A stretch of DNA of 64,000 nt from Bifidobacterium sp. ESL0769 (GCF_029395495.1 NZ_CP113918.1:1860001-1924000); one strand, 5' to 3'; shown: positions 17,687 through 27,210, counted from the stretch's first letter. The notes: generated by a model not told the origin, from the sequence alone. Program-made: numbers and translations.

Positions 17687-18310
17687 CCTTCTTCTCCCTG
17701 TATCAATGGAAACACCCGCACCGCAAACCACCCCGGCGCGGAACTACACTTCAGACACGCAAAACTGTAACACGACCACGACACGAGCACCGCATTTCTG
17801 CCTAATTAATGAAACATAATCTTCTCTTTCAAACGTTTAATACGACTTTTCGGTTTTTTATATTCAGACAATTATCATTAAATTGCAGAACAGCGGCAAC
17901 ACCGTTTCTCAGATCGTCTATTTCACACCAAACGCTTTGCATTGCAACACTTCAGCCAACCGCACTGTATTCGCCCATTCACTGCCACCACCACCCGACT
18001 GTCTTCCGCCAACTCATCTATGTATAACGTTTTAAGAAAATTCCAAAAATTTTTTCCAAAAAATTCCCTGACAAAATAATTAGACACGCCGAACACCCAA
18101 AAACGTTGAGTTGCAAAACCTGTTTTGGGAGATACCTGCCGATTGCATGTCCGATACCCTGGGTTATAAGCAACAACCCAGCCCCGTATCTACGGAGGCG
18201 TGCGGACAGAATTCCAGTTAGTGCAAAATTTGCACTAACTGCCGAAGGCGGCAAAACATACCAAAGCCGCCTTCTCAATCCGCGTTTCGTAGCTTCTCTT
18301 TGGCGGCCTC
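17687..18310. other. Intergenic region with two inverted repeats
   Basis: No convincing gene. On the minus strand, TTACAG and TGTAGT about 16 bp apart (near 17745-17772) may be the promoter of the surface gene. A 25-bp near-perfect palindrome lies at 18216-18240 (12-base arms AGTTAGTGCAAA) and a 9-bp-arm hairpin at 18244-18274 (GAAGGCGGC...GCCGCCTTC). The latter follows the stop of the HipA-like gene and could serve as its terminator, although no T-run follows. Confidence 0.5.
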
Positions 18311-19528
18311 TTAATCCTCCAGCTGCTCCAACGCCCAAGCAAACCGTGTTTCCATCGCTTTGATGGAAGCATGGTCAAGGCCCCGAATTCGCGCCCGCCC
18401 GATGGCCTGTTTGAGCGCCGAACGCAACGACGACTCGTAGCTTTTGGCCTCCGGATGACTGATGCCGAACAAACCCAACGCTTTGTCAGTCACCAACGCC
18501 GCGATGTCCACATGCGGTTCTTCGAACAGCGAGAGTTCATGGATATTGTCATCCTCGTCATAGTAAGGCTCAGGGTTCAGATCGAAAGCCGGAGACAATT
18601 GCCATCCGTTGCCCACACGCAGGAAACCATGGTTACGCAGATGGTCGTCTCGGTTGCCGATGGCCGCGCCGAATAACGCCCGTCGCCACAATTCATGGGT
18701 ATCGGCCCCGACGGCCCGCGCGGTTGCCACCAAGTCCTCCCAGTCGCCGCCCTCTCCATCCACGGCTTGCAAGGCAGTCAACGCCGAAATGTAAGGAATT
18801 CGCACCAAGTGCTCAGGCGTGCCTTCACCGGCACGATCGAAACGTTTCGTCAGCAGCACCGTCCGTTGCCTCCGGGCAGCGTCCTTAATTTTGACAACCT
18901 GATGCTCGGGCACATCAATCCCCGCCATTTCGGCAATCTCGAGCGTCACCGCCTCCCAACCAATGACATCCCAATTCTCGCCGTCAGGCTTGGGGAACTT
19001 GGCCATCCATAAGGCGTTACGGTCAGACACCGACGCTTTGGGCCGCGCGCCACCCAATGAACCCGTGGCTTGGTAAAGACGCCGCAACGAGGCGTCATCA
19101 ACGTCCTGGTTGTTCTGCACCGCGTCTGCCGTGTCCAGCAAATCCGGCAAATTGGCCTGGACGGGAACACCCTCGTTACCTGCCAGCGGCTTACCGTCAC
19201 TGAAAAACCTCAGAGCGCCCTGCCTTGTGACATCGTTCACGCCGAGGAGATATTCCGATTCGGGAAGATTACGGCCTTTGCGGTTACGGTCGATAATCCT
19301 TCTACCCCAACGATCGGGAGCGGCATCAGAAAACTGTCCGAGCTTATCGAACGAAAACGACCGTGTCGCGAATTGCAGGAACGGCGTGAGCTCGAACGCC
19401 CTGGGATCGCGTATGTACTCGTCGGCATACAGAAAAGTGGACGTGTTCCCCTGGAAATACAATGTGCCGGCCACAAGTTCCTGGCCGTCGCCAAGTCCTG
19501 TGCGAACTTCAACCTGCCGCTCACTCAT
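18311..19528 (-). CDS. HipA-family serine/threonine kinase toxin
   Basis: 405-residue HipA-like kinase, which in studied members phosphorylates a translation factor such as a tRNA synthetase to stop growth. Visible blocks: TGSLGGARPKAS (P-loop-like), the Lys of WMAKFP, the catalytic GNRDDHLRNHGF, and the metal-binding SPAFDLNP. The ATG at 19528 is preferred over a TTG two codons upstream because AAGGAAG lies 8 bases before it. It lies 69 bp after the HTH gene and is probably co-transcribed with it as a toxin-antitoxin module. Confidence 0.88.
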   Translation of the reverse strand: MSERQVEVRTGLGDGQELVAGTLYFQGNTSTFLYADEYIRDPRAFELTPFLQFATRSFSFDKLGQFSDAAPDRWGRRIIDRNRKGRNLPESEYLLGVNDVTRQGALRFFSDGKPLAGNEGVPVQANLPDLLDTADAVQNNQDVDDASLRRLYQATGSLGGARPKASVSDRNALWMAKFPKPDGENWDVIGWEAVTLEIAEMAGIDVPEHQVVKIKDAARRQRTVLLTKRFDRAGEGTPEHLVRIPYISALTALQAVDGEGGDWEDLVATARAVGADTHELWRRALFGAAIGNRDDHLRNHGFLRVGNGWQLSPAFDLNPEPYYDEDDNIHELSLFEEPHVDIAALVTDKALGLFGISHPEAKSYESSLRSALKQAIGRARIRGLDHASIKAMETRFAWALEQLED

Positions 19529-19597
19529 ACGCAACCACTTCCTTCATCAAACATCACACCAATCGTACCGAAACGCCCAAGACTAGGCCACCACCCC

Positions 19598-19888
19598 TCA
19601 GCGCACGCGCTTGGGCAGATTCTCAGTTGATCGGACAATGCCCAGGGTGTGCGAGTACGGATCTGCTGACTGCACCATGTAATCGGCCAGCTGGAGGATT
19701 CGGGCGATGGACAGCAGCGCATCGGAACCAACGGCCTTGCCGTGCTCGAGATTCGCAACCGTGCTCTGGCTGACTCCGGCGCGCTGAGCCACATCGGCGA
19801 CCCGCAACTTCAGCAGCTTGCGCTGGGTCGCGAACTGCCTGCCCAGCGTCCTTAAGTCTCGCCTCGCAGTAACCGGCACATATTTCAT
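19598..19888 (-). CDS. HipB-like XRE-family antitoxin/repressor
   Basis: 96-residue protein with a central helix-turn-helix of the XRE/Cro type (VADVAQRAGVSQSTVANLEHG, residues about 30-50). It precedes the HipA-like kinase gene, the usual antitoxin-first order. Its promoter carries repeats (see 19910-19950), suggesting autoregulation, which is typical of the family. Confidence 0.85.
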   Translation of the reverse strand: MKYVPVTARRDLRTLGRQFATQRKLLKLRVADVAQRAGVSQSTVANLEHGKAVGSDALLSIARILQLADYMVQSADPYSHTLGIVRSTENLPKRVR

Positions 19889-19909
19889 GATATCTAAACC
19901 TTTAAGAAC

Positions 19910-19950
19910 TGAAATTTCAATGCTTAACTTAAGTATAACATGAAATATCA
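19910..19950 (-). promoter_or_regulatory. hipB promoter with paired operator-like palindromes
   Basis: Extended -10 TGT-TATACT on the minus strand (-10 at 19932-19937). It is bracketed by TGAAATTTCA (19910-19919) and TGAAATATCA (19941-19950). The two similar 10-bp sites suit binding by the HTH protein. No good -35 was seen. Confidence 0.5.
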
Positions 19951-20151
19951 GTGGTTATTTGCCATCAACTGACGACAAAACAGTTGAGAGTCAGACTTTG
20001 GGAGTAATTGCCCTACCTCGTCGATATATGCCCACTTACTAAAAGCGCTTACTAGGAACTAAAAATCAGCCGAGATTGGCCAAGGCATGACAAACAAGAA
20101 GCAGTGGCAAAACAGCAACGGGAAGAGACGACATTTATCGTTCACTCACAG

Positions 20152-20841
20152 CTATCCAATGATGTCGTCAGGCAAACGCTGAAGGTCGGAAAGCGAATGA
20201 CTACGAGCCGTCAACGAATACTCTTCGCCCAAAGGTTTGGCGCGGTCAATTTCTGCCGGCGACAAACCTGCCAAACGCATAATCACTCGTTCCACAAGAT
20301 AGGCGAACTTCGGGCATTTGGCTTCACGCAGCTTTTTTGACAACTTGTCAGGCTCATCACTGCGATGCTGCCAATAATTTATCTGGCCCTGCGTCGCCTC
20401 GCCAAAAATCATTGGCGACGATTCAGCCGCCATGCAGAAGAAATCGTCAGAGCCAATGACACAATACGGGAGACCATCTCGAATTTCTTGGTCTGGGTAC
20501 ATATCGTCGTCATCAGTAAGCAGGTATTCACATCCACTGGCTACCGCTGCTGCATGAACATGCCTGTCATCCTCATCAGCGCCCAGATACGGCGGCGTAG
20601 GGTGCTCGCAATCATAATCTTCGACAAGCTCTACGCACTCTTTCATCATTTCGATGACATGAAGCATGACCGCGCCGGACATGGTCTTGCACTGTTTGCG
20701 TACAGCATGAGCCGCTTCAACTACCACATCTTCACTGCTATACAGCTCGAACAAGCCATCTCCAGCCGCGTAAAAAGCATACAACCAATCCCGAAGCGTT
20801 TTGCTTTCAAGCACGTTCGCATCCACGAAGACCTTTTGCAT
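20152..20841 (-). CDS. PIN-domain protein, VapC-like toxin candidate
   Basis: 229 residues. An N-terminal PIN nuclease core is suggested by VFVDANVLES (first Asp) and by the later acidic blocks DEDDRHVHAAAVASGC and LTDDDDMYP, which match the usual spacing of the metal-binding acids. The C-terminal 90 residues have no recognised fold. It is longer than typical VapC (about 130-150 aa). It follows the HTH gene by 40 bp, so the two are likely one module. Confidence 0.75.
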   Translation of the reverse strand: MQKVFVDANVLESKTLRDWLYAFYAAGDGLFELYSSEDVVVEAAHAVRKQCKTMSGAVMLHVIEMMKECVELVEDYDCEHPTPPYLGADEDDRHVHAAAVASGCEYLLTDDDDMYPDQEIRDGLPYCVIGSDDFFCMAAESSPMIFGEATQGQINYWQHRSDEPDKLSKKLREAKCPKFAYLVERVIMRLAGLSPAEIDRAKPLGEEYSLTARSHSLSDLQRLPDDIIG

Positions 20842-20881
20842 ATAGTCAAGATTACCAAATGTGACGAATATTACTTTTGTA

Positions 20882-21334
20882 TCAGACGTTCATCTGATCC
20901 AACTCGTCGCGCAAAGCGTTGAATGCTTCGATCTTCGCTTGCCGCTGTACCTTGCGCATTTGAAGGACGTCACTGGTCCTGAAACGCTGTTGCTTGCCGG
21001 ACGGAGACGGGCAGGAATCAATATGCTGCTCCTTGGCCCTCTTCAAAAACGTGGGGCGCGAGATACCTAGCATCTCCGCAGCAGTACTGGCTGACACCTC
21101 TTCCGGAGTCGTCTCAATAGAGATGACACTGCCTTCACCGAGCGCGCTAAAAAGGCTGACTAACAACCGTGAAAGATTGTCCGGCAAATCGATTCGAGTT
21201 TCACCTTTCATCAGCGCCAGAGAAGAACGCACATCGCCGATTGATTCCAAAGTCTCCCGTGCCGCCTGACGCACCTCTTTGGTACCGACGAAAACATTGG
21301 TCTTGTCCTTTTGCGTTAGAATTTCCATCGCCAT
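20882..21334 (-). CDS. HTH protein, antitoxin partner of the PIN-domain gene
   Basis: 150 residues with an excisionase/MerR-like helix-turn-helix (ASTAAEMLGISRPTFLKRAK, residues about 82-101). N-terminal part is acidic/amphipathic. It precedes the PIN gene, as antitoxins do in such modules. A second in-frame ATG two codons in is an equally plausible start; neither has an ideal ribosome binding site. Confidence 0.7.
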   Translation of the reverse strand: MAMEILTQKDKTNVFVGTKEVRQAARETLESIGDVRSSLALMKGETRIDLPDNLSRLLVSLFSALGEGSVISIETTPEEVSASTAAEMLGISRPTFLKRAKEQHIDSCPSPSGKQQRFRTSDVLQMRKVQRQAKIEAFNALRDELDQMNV

Positions 21335-21539
21335 ACCACTTTCTATTTGTAATCAGGTATCGGTGACTACAAAAAATACTGTAGCGTAATAAAGAAAAAA
21401 GTGCAAATATTTTTCGGCGTTTTCGTTTGTCCCAAACCAGAGACGAATGCCTGGAACTGACACTCAATTCACTGAGCACACTGACTTTATCGCCGGTTGC
21501 AACTGGACGTACACCCGTCCCCGGAACAGCAATTCCAAC

Positions 21540-22898
21540 TCACGCGGACTGCTTGCGACGGGCCAGGAACCAGCCCAAGATAGCCAGGGGAACGGCAGCG
21601 AACGTCGTAGCGATGGGCAGGAGCAGACCAACGTGAGGGCTGGAGACGTCAAGCACCATGCCGGCAAGGGACGAACCGAACGAGGTACCGACTGAGCCGG
21701 CGGTGGTGACCCACGAAAGCCCCTCAGTGAGCGAACTCGGCGGGACGATGTCCTTGACGATGAGGTTGCCGGTGGCGAACAGCGGCGAGACGAACAGGCC
21801 GGAAAGCACGGAAGCGATTCCGAGCAGAATCAGGTTGTCCATCGCCAAACGGCAGAACACATAACCGATGGTCAGCACAGTGAGGAAAAACACCATGTGC
21901 TGCCAGTTGGAACCTTTCGGTTTCTTGGAGCCGAAAATGAAGGCGCCGATGCAGGAGCCGACGGCAAACATCGCCAGCTGCAGACCGAGGAACTGCTCGC
22001 GGCCGATGGCCTTCATCATCGCGGTGACGGAGACGTCGAATTCGTTGAAGCTCATGTTGAAGACTACAAAAACGACCAGCAACGGAATGATACCGGCGTA
22101 TAGCAGCACGCTCTTGGGCTTGGCCGCGTGGGTATGCAGCTGCTGAAGGCTCACACCATCCTCGTCAAGCCGGTAGCCGGCGGTGCCGCCAAGGTTTTCG
22201 GAAGCAGCCTTCACATCCTCATCTGTCGGCGAGGCGGCGACGACGGAAACCGTCTCGATGACGGGAGGCTGGGTGTCTTTGAGTGAGAAAAAGACCGCTC
22301 CCCCGACGGCGCAAGCAATGGTCGGCACGAAAAGCTGGGAAACGGGACTCACCGAAGTCGCCAAAAACGCGGCGAGAATCGGCCCCAGAATGAAGACCAT
22401 CTCATCGATGCCGGCTTCGAGCGCATAGGCCGTGTCGAGCAGATCGGCGTCTTTCGGGTCTCGCAGCGCGTAGGCCCAGCGGGTACGCACCAAGGCCCCG
22501 AATGAGAACTGCGTCAAGCCCATCAAAATTGCGAGAACAAACAAGACGGCAATGGGGACGCGAGCCCAGGCGGCCAGCGCGAAGACGAGCATAAAGACCA
22601 CGGAAAGCCCCAGAGCGACCCAGCCGACCTTGTGCTGGCCGAAGCGGTCGAAAAGCCTAGCGTATAGAGGCGTGACGGCGGCGACGGCCAGAATATAGAC
22701 GGCGCTCATCGTGCCGGCGACCGTCCAATTGTTGTACATATGGTTCAACGCGAGGACGATGCCAAGGCTCATCATCGAGATCGGAAGACGCGCGACCGCC
22801 CCGGAAATACAGAACGCCTTGGCACCGGGAATGGCGAAAAGCCGCCCGTACGGCGACCGGTGACGCTGGCTCGGCACACTACGACCTGTATTATTCAC
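21540..22898 (-). CDS. MFS transporter (452 aa)
   Basis: Major facilitator superfamily permease with about 12 hydrophobic helices in two halves joined by a hydrophilic loop near residues 215-265. The signature YARLFDRFGQHK follows helix 2. Substrate unknown. An efflux role is likely from similarity in style to drug-export permeases, but this is inference. It ends with a short basic tail. It is monocistronic. Confidence 0.85.
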   Translation of the reverse strand: MNNTGRSVPSQRHRSPYGRLFAIPGAKAFCISGAVARLPISMMSLGIVLALNHMYNNWTVAGTMSAVYILAVAAVTPLYARLFDRFGQHKVGWVALGLSVVFMLVFALAAWARVPIAVLFVLAILMGLTQFSFGALVRTRWAYALRDPKDADLLDTAYALEAGIDEMVFILGPILAAFLATSVSPVSQLFVPTIACAVGGAVFFSLKDTQPPVIETVSVVAASPTDEDVKAASENLGGTAGYRLDEDGVSLQQLHTHAAKPKSVLLYAGIIPLLVVFVVFNMSFNEFDVSVTAMMKAIGREQFLGLQLAMFAVGSCIGAFIFGSKKPKGSNWQHMVFFLTVLTIGYVFCRLAMDNLILLGIASVLSGLFVSPLFATGNLIVKDIVPPSSLTEGLSWVTTAGSVGTSFGSSLAGMVLDVSSPHVGLLLPIATTFAAVPLAILGWFLARRKQSA

Positions 22899-23103
22899 AG
22901 CCCATCAATCCTTTCCACAAAAAGCGGGATGACGAAGGTAGCGGCAAGAAAATCGCAAGATTCACTGCCGAAACCACTGAATCATGACGCTACTTACCTA
23001 TTACATAATTCGATATTTTCAGTGTATATATCCAGTCTATCCAACCCGCTCGGACTCATTGCCTGCAGCGTAACCGAAAGAAACAAAGAAGTTCGCACAA
23101 CGA

Positions 23104-23137
23104 AAGAAGGACCCATCACAACGATGGATCCTTCTTT
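23104..23137 (-). terminator. Bidirectional-type terminator after the second MFS gene
   Basis: Arms AAGAAGGACCCATC (23104-23117) and GATGGATCCTTCTT (23123-23136), with one wobble. Read on the minus strand it follows the stop at 23193 and leads into CTTTCGTT; read on the plus strand it ends in TTTT. Confidence 0.75.
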
Positions 23138-23192
23138 TCATGAAACCATTGATTCACTGGTATGAATCAATTTACGGCAGCGTGGCTTGATT

Positions 23193-24440
23193 TCAGGCCT
23201 TATGACCTTCGCTGGCCGCGATCTGTTGAGCGATCTTGCCGCCAGGGCCAAGTTCCGGCATTGCGATGACGAACACCGCAGAAATCAGGAAGATGCCGCT
23301 TTCGATGGCGAGGTTCAGAATCAGGTTCGGGCCGCAAAGCTTGGAGACGATGACCGGAATCAGGAACGCGCAAAGCAGGCCGACAGCGGTGACAAGGCCA
23401 CCGGCGCTGCCGGCGTACTTGCCACGAATCTCAGGGAGTGCATACGGCATGGCCTGCACGATCGGGCCGTTCATGGCGCCGAAAGTGCCGGAGATCATCA
23501 TGATGATGAAGAGCACCGGGATGGCCGGCGCGGCCTTCATACCCAGGACAACGGCCCAGAAGAAGCACATCAGCGCAGCGCCCACCACGATGGTGAACAC
23601 GAGGTACCACTTCCAGGTACGCAGCCTGGAGCTGATTTGCGGGCCGATGACGGAGCCAATGATCGAGCCAAGAGCGGCAGCGGAAGCCACAAGGCCTGCA
23701 GTGGTCACATCGAAGTGATCGATGGTGCGCAGCGTTTGCGGGATGAAGCCGGCGAAAGCGGTGGAAGCGGCCATCGAGAAGCCATAGCACAGGCCGATAA
23801 GCCAGACGTTGCGGGACTTGGCGGCCACACCGAAGTACTTGACCGGGGATTCACCAGAGGCCGGCGGAAGCTGAACCCCGTCGGGCACATCCTTGATGAG
23901 CACGAGCCAGATGACGGTGAAGATGGTCAGGATAATCGCGGCGGTCAGGTAGGAGACGAACACGCTCATACGCGGGGCGACCATCTGAGCCAAGATCACG
24001 CCGATGCCGGCGGAACCGAAGAAGAAGCCCATGCCGACCTGCGCCTTGTCACCGAACCAGACGCTCAGGATCTTGATGAGGTTCGCGTTGAGCGCGGCGA
24101 TACCGGCACCCAGCAGGAACATCGAGATGGCTTGCATCGGGAAGTTCAGGAAGAAGGTACGCAGGAACGCACCGATGACGGCGATGATGAGACACCAGAA
24201 GACGACGCGCTTCGGGCCGATCTTGTCACCCAACGTGCCCATCGGGATGCTCAGGAACACCGCGGTGAGCATCGGCATCATCAGCAGCGTCGAGAAGCCG
24301 GCGGGATCGATCTTCAGCAGCGGTGTCAGCGAGACGGCCATGGCCGAAATCTGATACTGCATATAGTTGGACAGTACTCCGATCAGGCATACGACCACCA
24401 GGATGACCCAGCGATATGCGGGAGCTTGTTTCTTTTCCAT
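23193..24440 (-). CDS. MFS transporter, NarK/CynX-like (415 aa)
   Basis: Twelve hydrophobic segments; the loop 2-3 signature GTLGDKIGPKR is visible. Starts MEKKQAPAYRW. It follows the carboxylesterase gene by only 15 bp, so the two form an operon: the permease probably brings in the ester or its precursor, or exports a product. The substrate is not readable from sequence. Confidence 0.85.
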   Translation of the reverse strand: MEKKQAPAYRWVILVVVCLIGVLSNYMQYQISAMAVSLTPLLKIDPAGFSTLLMMPMLTAVFLSIPMGTLGDKIGPKRVVFWCLIIAVIGAFLRTFFLNFPMQAISMFLLGAGIAALNANLIKILSVWFGDKAQVGMGFFFGSAGIGVILAQMVAPRMSVFVSYLTAAIILTIFTVIWLVLIKDVPDGVQLPPASGESPVKYFGVAAKSRNVWLIGLCYGFSMAASTAFAGFIPQTLRTIDHFDVTTAGLVASAAALGSIIGSVIGPQISSRLRTWKWYLVFTIVVGAALMCFFWAVVLGMKAAPAIPVLFIIMMISGTFGAMNGPIVQAMPYALPEIRGKYAGSAGGLVTAVGLLCAFLIPVIVSKLCGPNLILNLAIESGIFLISAVFVIAMPELGPGGKIAQQIAASEGHKA

Positions 24441-24455
24441 GATTGTTCTTTTCTC

Positions 24456-25970
24456 TTACTTTTCGAGCAGGCATTCTTCAAACGCCGAACGCAGCAGCTC
24501 GTCGTTCTTATCGTTGATGTTCTTCTTGCATTCCCATGCATCCTCATCCATGACCATGGTGTTGCGGTTTTCGGCGTCGTAAGGCTCCCACGTCGGAATC
24601 GACGGGTTGCTCGGATCACCGGTGCGGGCGAAGGACGCCCAGGCATCCTGCATGCGGTCGGCGAGACCCTGAGGCGGTACTTCGCCGGTCAGGCCCTTGT
24701 TGACCCCAGGGACGTCGCGGTTGTCGAAGACGAACGGCAGCTCGAGCGCGTGGCAGGAATGCATGCCCGGAACCTTGGACTCGTACTTGAACAGATAGTG
24801 ATAGACCTTGTTGTACTTGGCCTGATACTGCGCGATGAGGTCGGTACCGACGCGGAATCCGATCTGATTGGTGTACTCGAGGTAACGCTCGCCGGGATCC
24901 TGGTCGGGATAGGCATTGGCCCAAGCGGTCTCGTACTTGTCGTTGTCGAGCTTGCCGTCGAAGTGGATGACCGCCTGATGATGCCAGAAGTCCGGCATCT
25001 GCGTGGCGAGGTCCCAGTAGAGACCCCAATAGGCGAACTCGTCGGCGTTGGTGCCGATCATCAGCTCGATGTCCTTGGCGGCACCGTCCTTGAGCGCCTG
25101 CAGCGGCTTCTTCGGCAGCACTCGGCCATCGCAGGTCGGCGCATACAGCAGCGAGACGTCGTGCTCGTGGTTATAGAAGAACTTGTTGCATACGATCTCC
25201 TGAACCATACCCACCGGCACAGCGGCCAGTTCCTGAGCGGTCTTACAACCGAGCAGTTCCATGACCTCCTTGGCATATGGGGCGCTGGTTTCCGGGGTAT
25301 TGTAAAGCTGAATCGGGCCGGATTCGCAGATGGCCTTCTTGAACAGCCCCTTGGCGCTTGGAGCCACGCACAGCAGCAGCACCGAGCCACCTCCGCAGGA
25401 TTCGCCGAACAGCGTCACATTGTTCGGGTCCCCACCGAACGCGGCGATGTTTTCATGAACCCACTTCAGGGCCGCAATCTGATCCTGGATACCGCAGGTG
25501 CTGGCATCCTGGAAATCCTCGCCGCCGGGCAGGGAACCCACGTTGAGGAAGCCGAACGCGTTGAGGCGGTAGTTCATGTTGACCATGATCACGCCGTCAC
25601 GACGGGCGAACTGGGCGCCGTTGATCTCGGGATCGGCGATGCCGCCTTCCATATAGGAGCCACCGTGGATGAAGACCATCACCGGCAGGTCCTTCTTGCC
25701 TTCAGGGTTCTTAACCCAGACGTTCAGGTTGAGGCAGTCCTCGCTCATTTCCATCAAGGAGTCGACCATGACGGGATCGACCTTCTGCATCGGGACCTTG
25801 CCGAATTCGGTGCAGTCAATCTCCTGGTCGCTCGCCTCCAGCGGCTGCGGCGACTGCCAACGCAGTGCTCCCACCGCAGGCTTGGCATACGGGATACCCA
25901 GATAGGCGTGAACGCCGCCTTCGAGCTCCTTGCCGGTCAATACACCGGTCTTAGTAGTAACTTTCGGCAT
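24456..25970 (-). CDS. Type-B carboxylesterase (para-nitrobenzyl esterase family)
   Basis: 504-residue alpha/beta hydrolase of the carboxylesterase type-B family. The oxyanion-hole block FIHGGSYMEGG, the nucleophile elbow GESCGGGS (Cys where GESAGG is usual), an acidic residue in NADEFAYWG, and a candidate catalytic His in MHSCHALELPF are all visible. No signal peptide, so cytoplasmic. The start at 25970 (MPKVTTKTG) is preferred over an upstream ATG at 26024 because AAAGGA lies 6 bases before it. It is co-transcribed with the downstream MFS gene and probably controlled by the divergent MerR regulator. Confidence 0.9.
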   Translation of the reverse strand: MPKVTTKTGVLTGKELEGGVHAYLGIPYAKPAVGALRWQSPQPLEASDQEIDCTEFGKVPMQKVDPVMVDSLMEMSEDCLNLNVWVKNPEGKKDLPVMVFIHGGSYMEGGIADPEINGAQFARRDGVIMVNMNYRLNAFGFLNVGSLPGGEDFQDASTCGIQDQIAALKWVHENIAAFGGDPNNVTLFGESCGGGSVLLLCVAPSAKGLFKKAICESGPIQLYNTPETSAPYAKEVMELLGCKTAQELAAVPVGMVQEIVCNKFFYNHEHDVSLLYAPTCDGRVLPKKPLQALKDGAAKDIELMIGTNADEFAYWGLYWDLATQMPDFWHHQAVIHFDGKLDNDKYETAWANAYPDQDPGERYLEYTNQIGFRVGTDLIAQYQAKYNKVYHYLFKYESKVPGMHSCHALELPFVFDNRDVPGVNKGLTGEVPPQGLADRMQDAWASFARTGDPSNPSIPTWEPYDAENRNTMVMDEDAWECKKNINDKNDELLRSAFEECLLEK

Positions 25971-26049
25971 TATCGTTCCTTTCTCTAAGGAGGATTTGAG
26001 CCATGTATGCACACGCAAAAACATCGCCTAATCCATAAATCGGCTTCAG

Positions 26050-26078
26050 GCTATACCCCCGTGTCATACGGGAGTCAA
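26050..26078 (-). promoter_or_regulatory. MerR-type promoter of the esterase-MFS operon
   Basis: Minus strand: -35 TTGACT (26073-26078) and -10 TATAGC (26050-26055) with a 17-bp spacer filled by a palindrome (CCCGT-N5-ACGGG, 26058-26072). A dyad between the -35 and -10 elements is the hallmark of MerR-family target promoters. It lies between the esterase and the divergent MerR gene. Confidence 0.7.
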
Positions 26079-26170
26079 AACAGAAATGCGAGAAAAAATA
26101 CGACAGAAATATCCATATATAACGATTAATCTATACGAATTAGCATTTATTTACGGTTTAAAGGACTAAA

Positions 26171-27133
26171 ATGATGACAAACAACCCTTGTGCTGGTCAA
26201 GAGATTTCAAAGGTGACATCGCTTATGCACGTCAAACATCTCATCAACGGCGGTAAGTCAATCAAAGAGACCGCCGAAACCTACGGTGTCAGCATCGACA
26301 CCCTCTATTACTACGAGAAGCTCGGGCTCGTGGTCCCCAAAAGGAATCCCTATAATTCCTACAGGGTCTATGATTCAACAGATTTCTTCAAACTCAATGT
26401 CATCATGGAGCTGCGCGCGATGGGCGTAGATCTGGAGGACATACAGGAATACCTCACACACCATGATTTCAAGTCAACATTGACTTTGCTGGACAAAAAG
26501 CTCAGCTCGCTACAAGAGCAAATCGACAGGCTCACTCGGCAGCAACAGGATATCGTGCGAGAACTCAAGCATGACCTGAGCGCGATTTCCGAGGCCCAGA
26601 CCTCCGTGATGACCATCGAAGAGCTCGACGACCGGCCCTGCGAGCTCGTTTCGACCGATCTGCTGTTTTACGAGGACATTCCCTACGCCTTCGCACAATA
26701 CATGGCCGTCAACAAGCACGAACGCCTGAAAACGTTACGCAGCATACCGACCTATCTGGTGGACACCACGCAGAAAGTGAACGGTTGCTTCCCCTCCAAG
26801 TCGATCATGCTTTACACCGGCGAAAAGAATCCCAAGATCCCCTACATCATCAGCAAGAGACTTTATGCCTGTCGGACGTTCAAAGGCCCGTTCCTGGAAT
26901 GCGCGAAAATCTATGACGAGATGAAAGTGGAAATCGACAAACAAGGCTATCGGATTTGCGGCGATCCCATTGAAATGTGCCTCATCGGTTCTTACGAATC
27001 TGACCATTTCGAGGAGCACGTCTCGCGAATCGAGGTTCCGGTAAAGCTGAAGCAGGGAGCGCAACCGGCAATGGAACCGGCAAAGCCGAGAGAAGGAACG
27101 GAAGGGACTGCAGCGAAGGCGCAGGCCGACTGA
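26171..27133 (+). CDS. MerR-family regulator with GyrI/BmrR-like effector domain
   Basis: 320 residues. N-terminal winged helix-turn-helix (SIKETAETYGVSIDTLYYYEK, near residues 35-55), then the dimerisation coiled coil rich in Leu and Glu (about 100-140), then a domain that resembles the small-molecule-binding GyrI/BmrR fold (about 155-295). The C-terminus is a charged, Ala/Pro-rich tail. It diverges from the esterase-MFS operon across 200 bp and probably activates it in response to a substrate. An ATG at 26171 is used; an internal ATG (26225) is possible. Confidence 0.85.
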   Translation: MMTNNPCAGQEISKVTSLMHVKHLINGGKSIKETAETYGVSIDTLYYYEKLGLVVPKRNPYNSYRVYDSTDFFKLNVIMELRAMGVDLEDIQEYLTHHDFKSTLTLLDKKLSSLQEQIDRLTRQQQDIVRELKHDLSAISEAQTSVMTIEELDDRPCELVSTDLLFYEDIPYAFAQYMAVNKHERLKTLRSIPTYLVDTTQKVNGCFPSKSIMLYTGEKNPKIPYIISKRLYACRTFKGPFLECAKIYDEMKVEIDKQGYRICGDPIEMCLIGSYESDHFEEHVSRIEVPVKLKQGAQPAMEPAKPREGTEGTAAKAQAD

Positions 27134-27210
27134 TCCAGCAAGACGGCAAGATGACAAGACGGCAAGAGTACTGCCATCTGCCATCACCTTAAGCTACTTG
27201 CGACGCGGGC

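Noticed and set aside
18018..18338. Minus-strand ORF of 106 codons after the HipA-like gene
   Set aside because: Overlaps the HipA stop region and the palindromes; no ribosome binding site and no protein-like pattern.
23187..25988. Long plus-strand ORF (933 codons) opposite the MFS and esterase genes
   Set aside because: Antisense shadow; it crosses two real genes and their 15-bp junction without any protein-like character.
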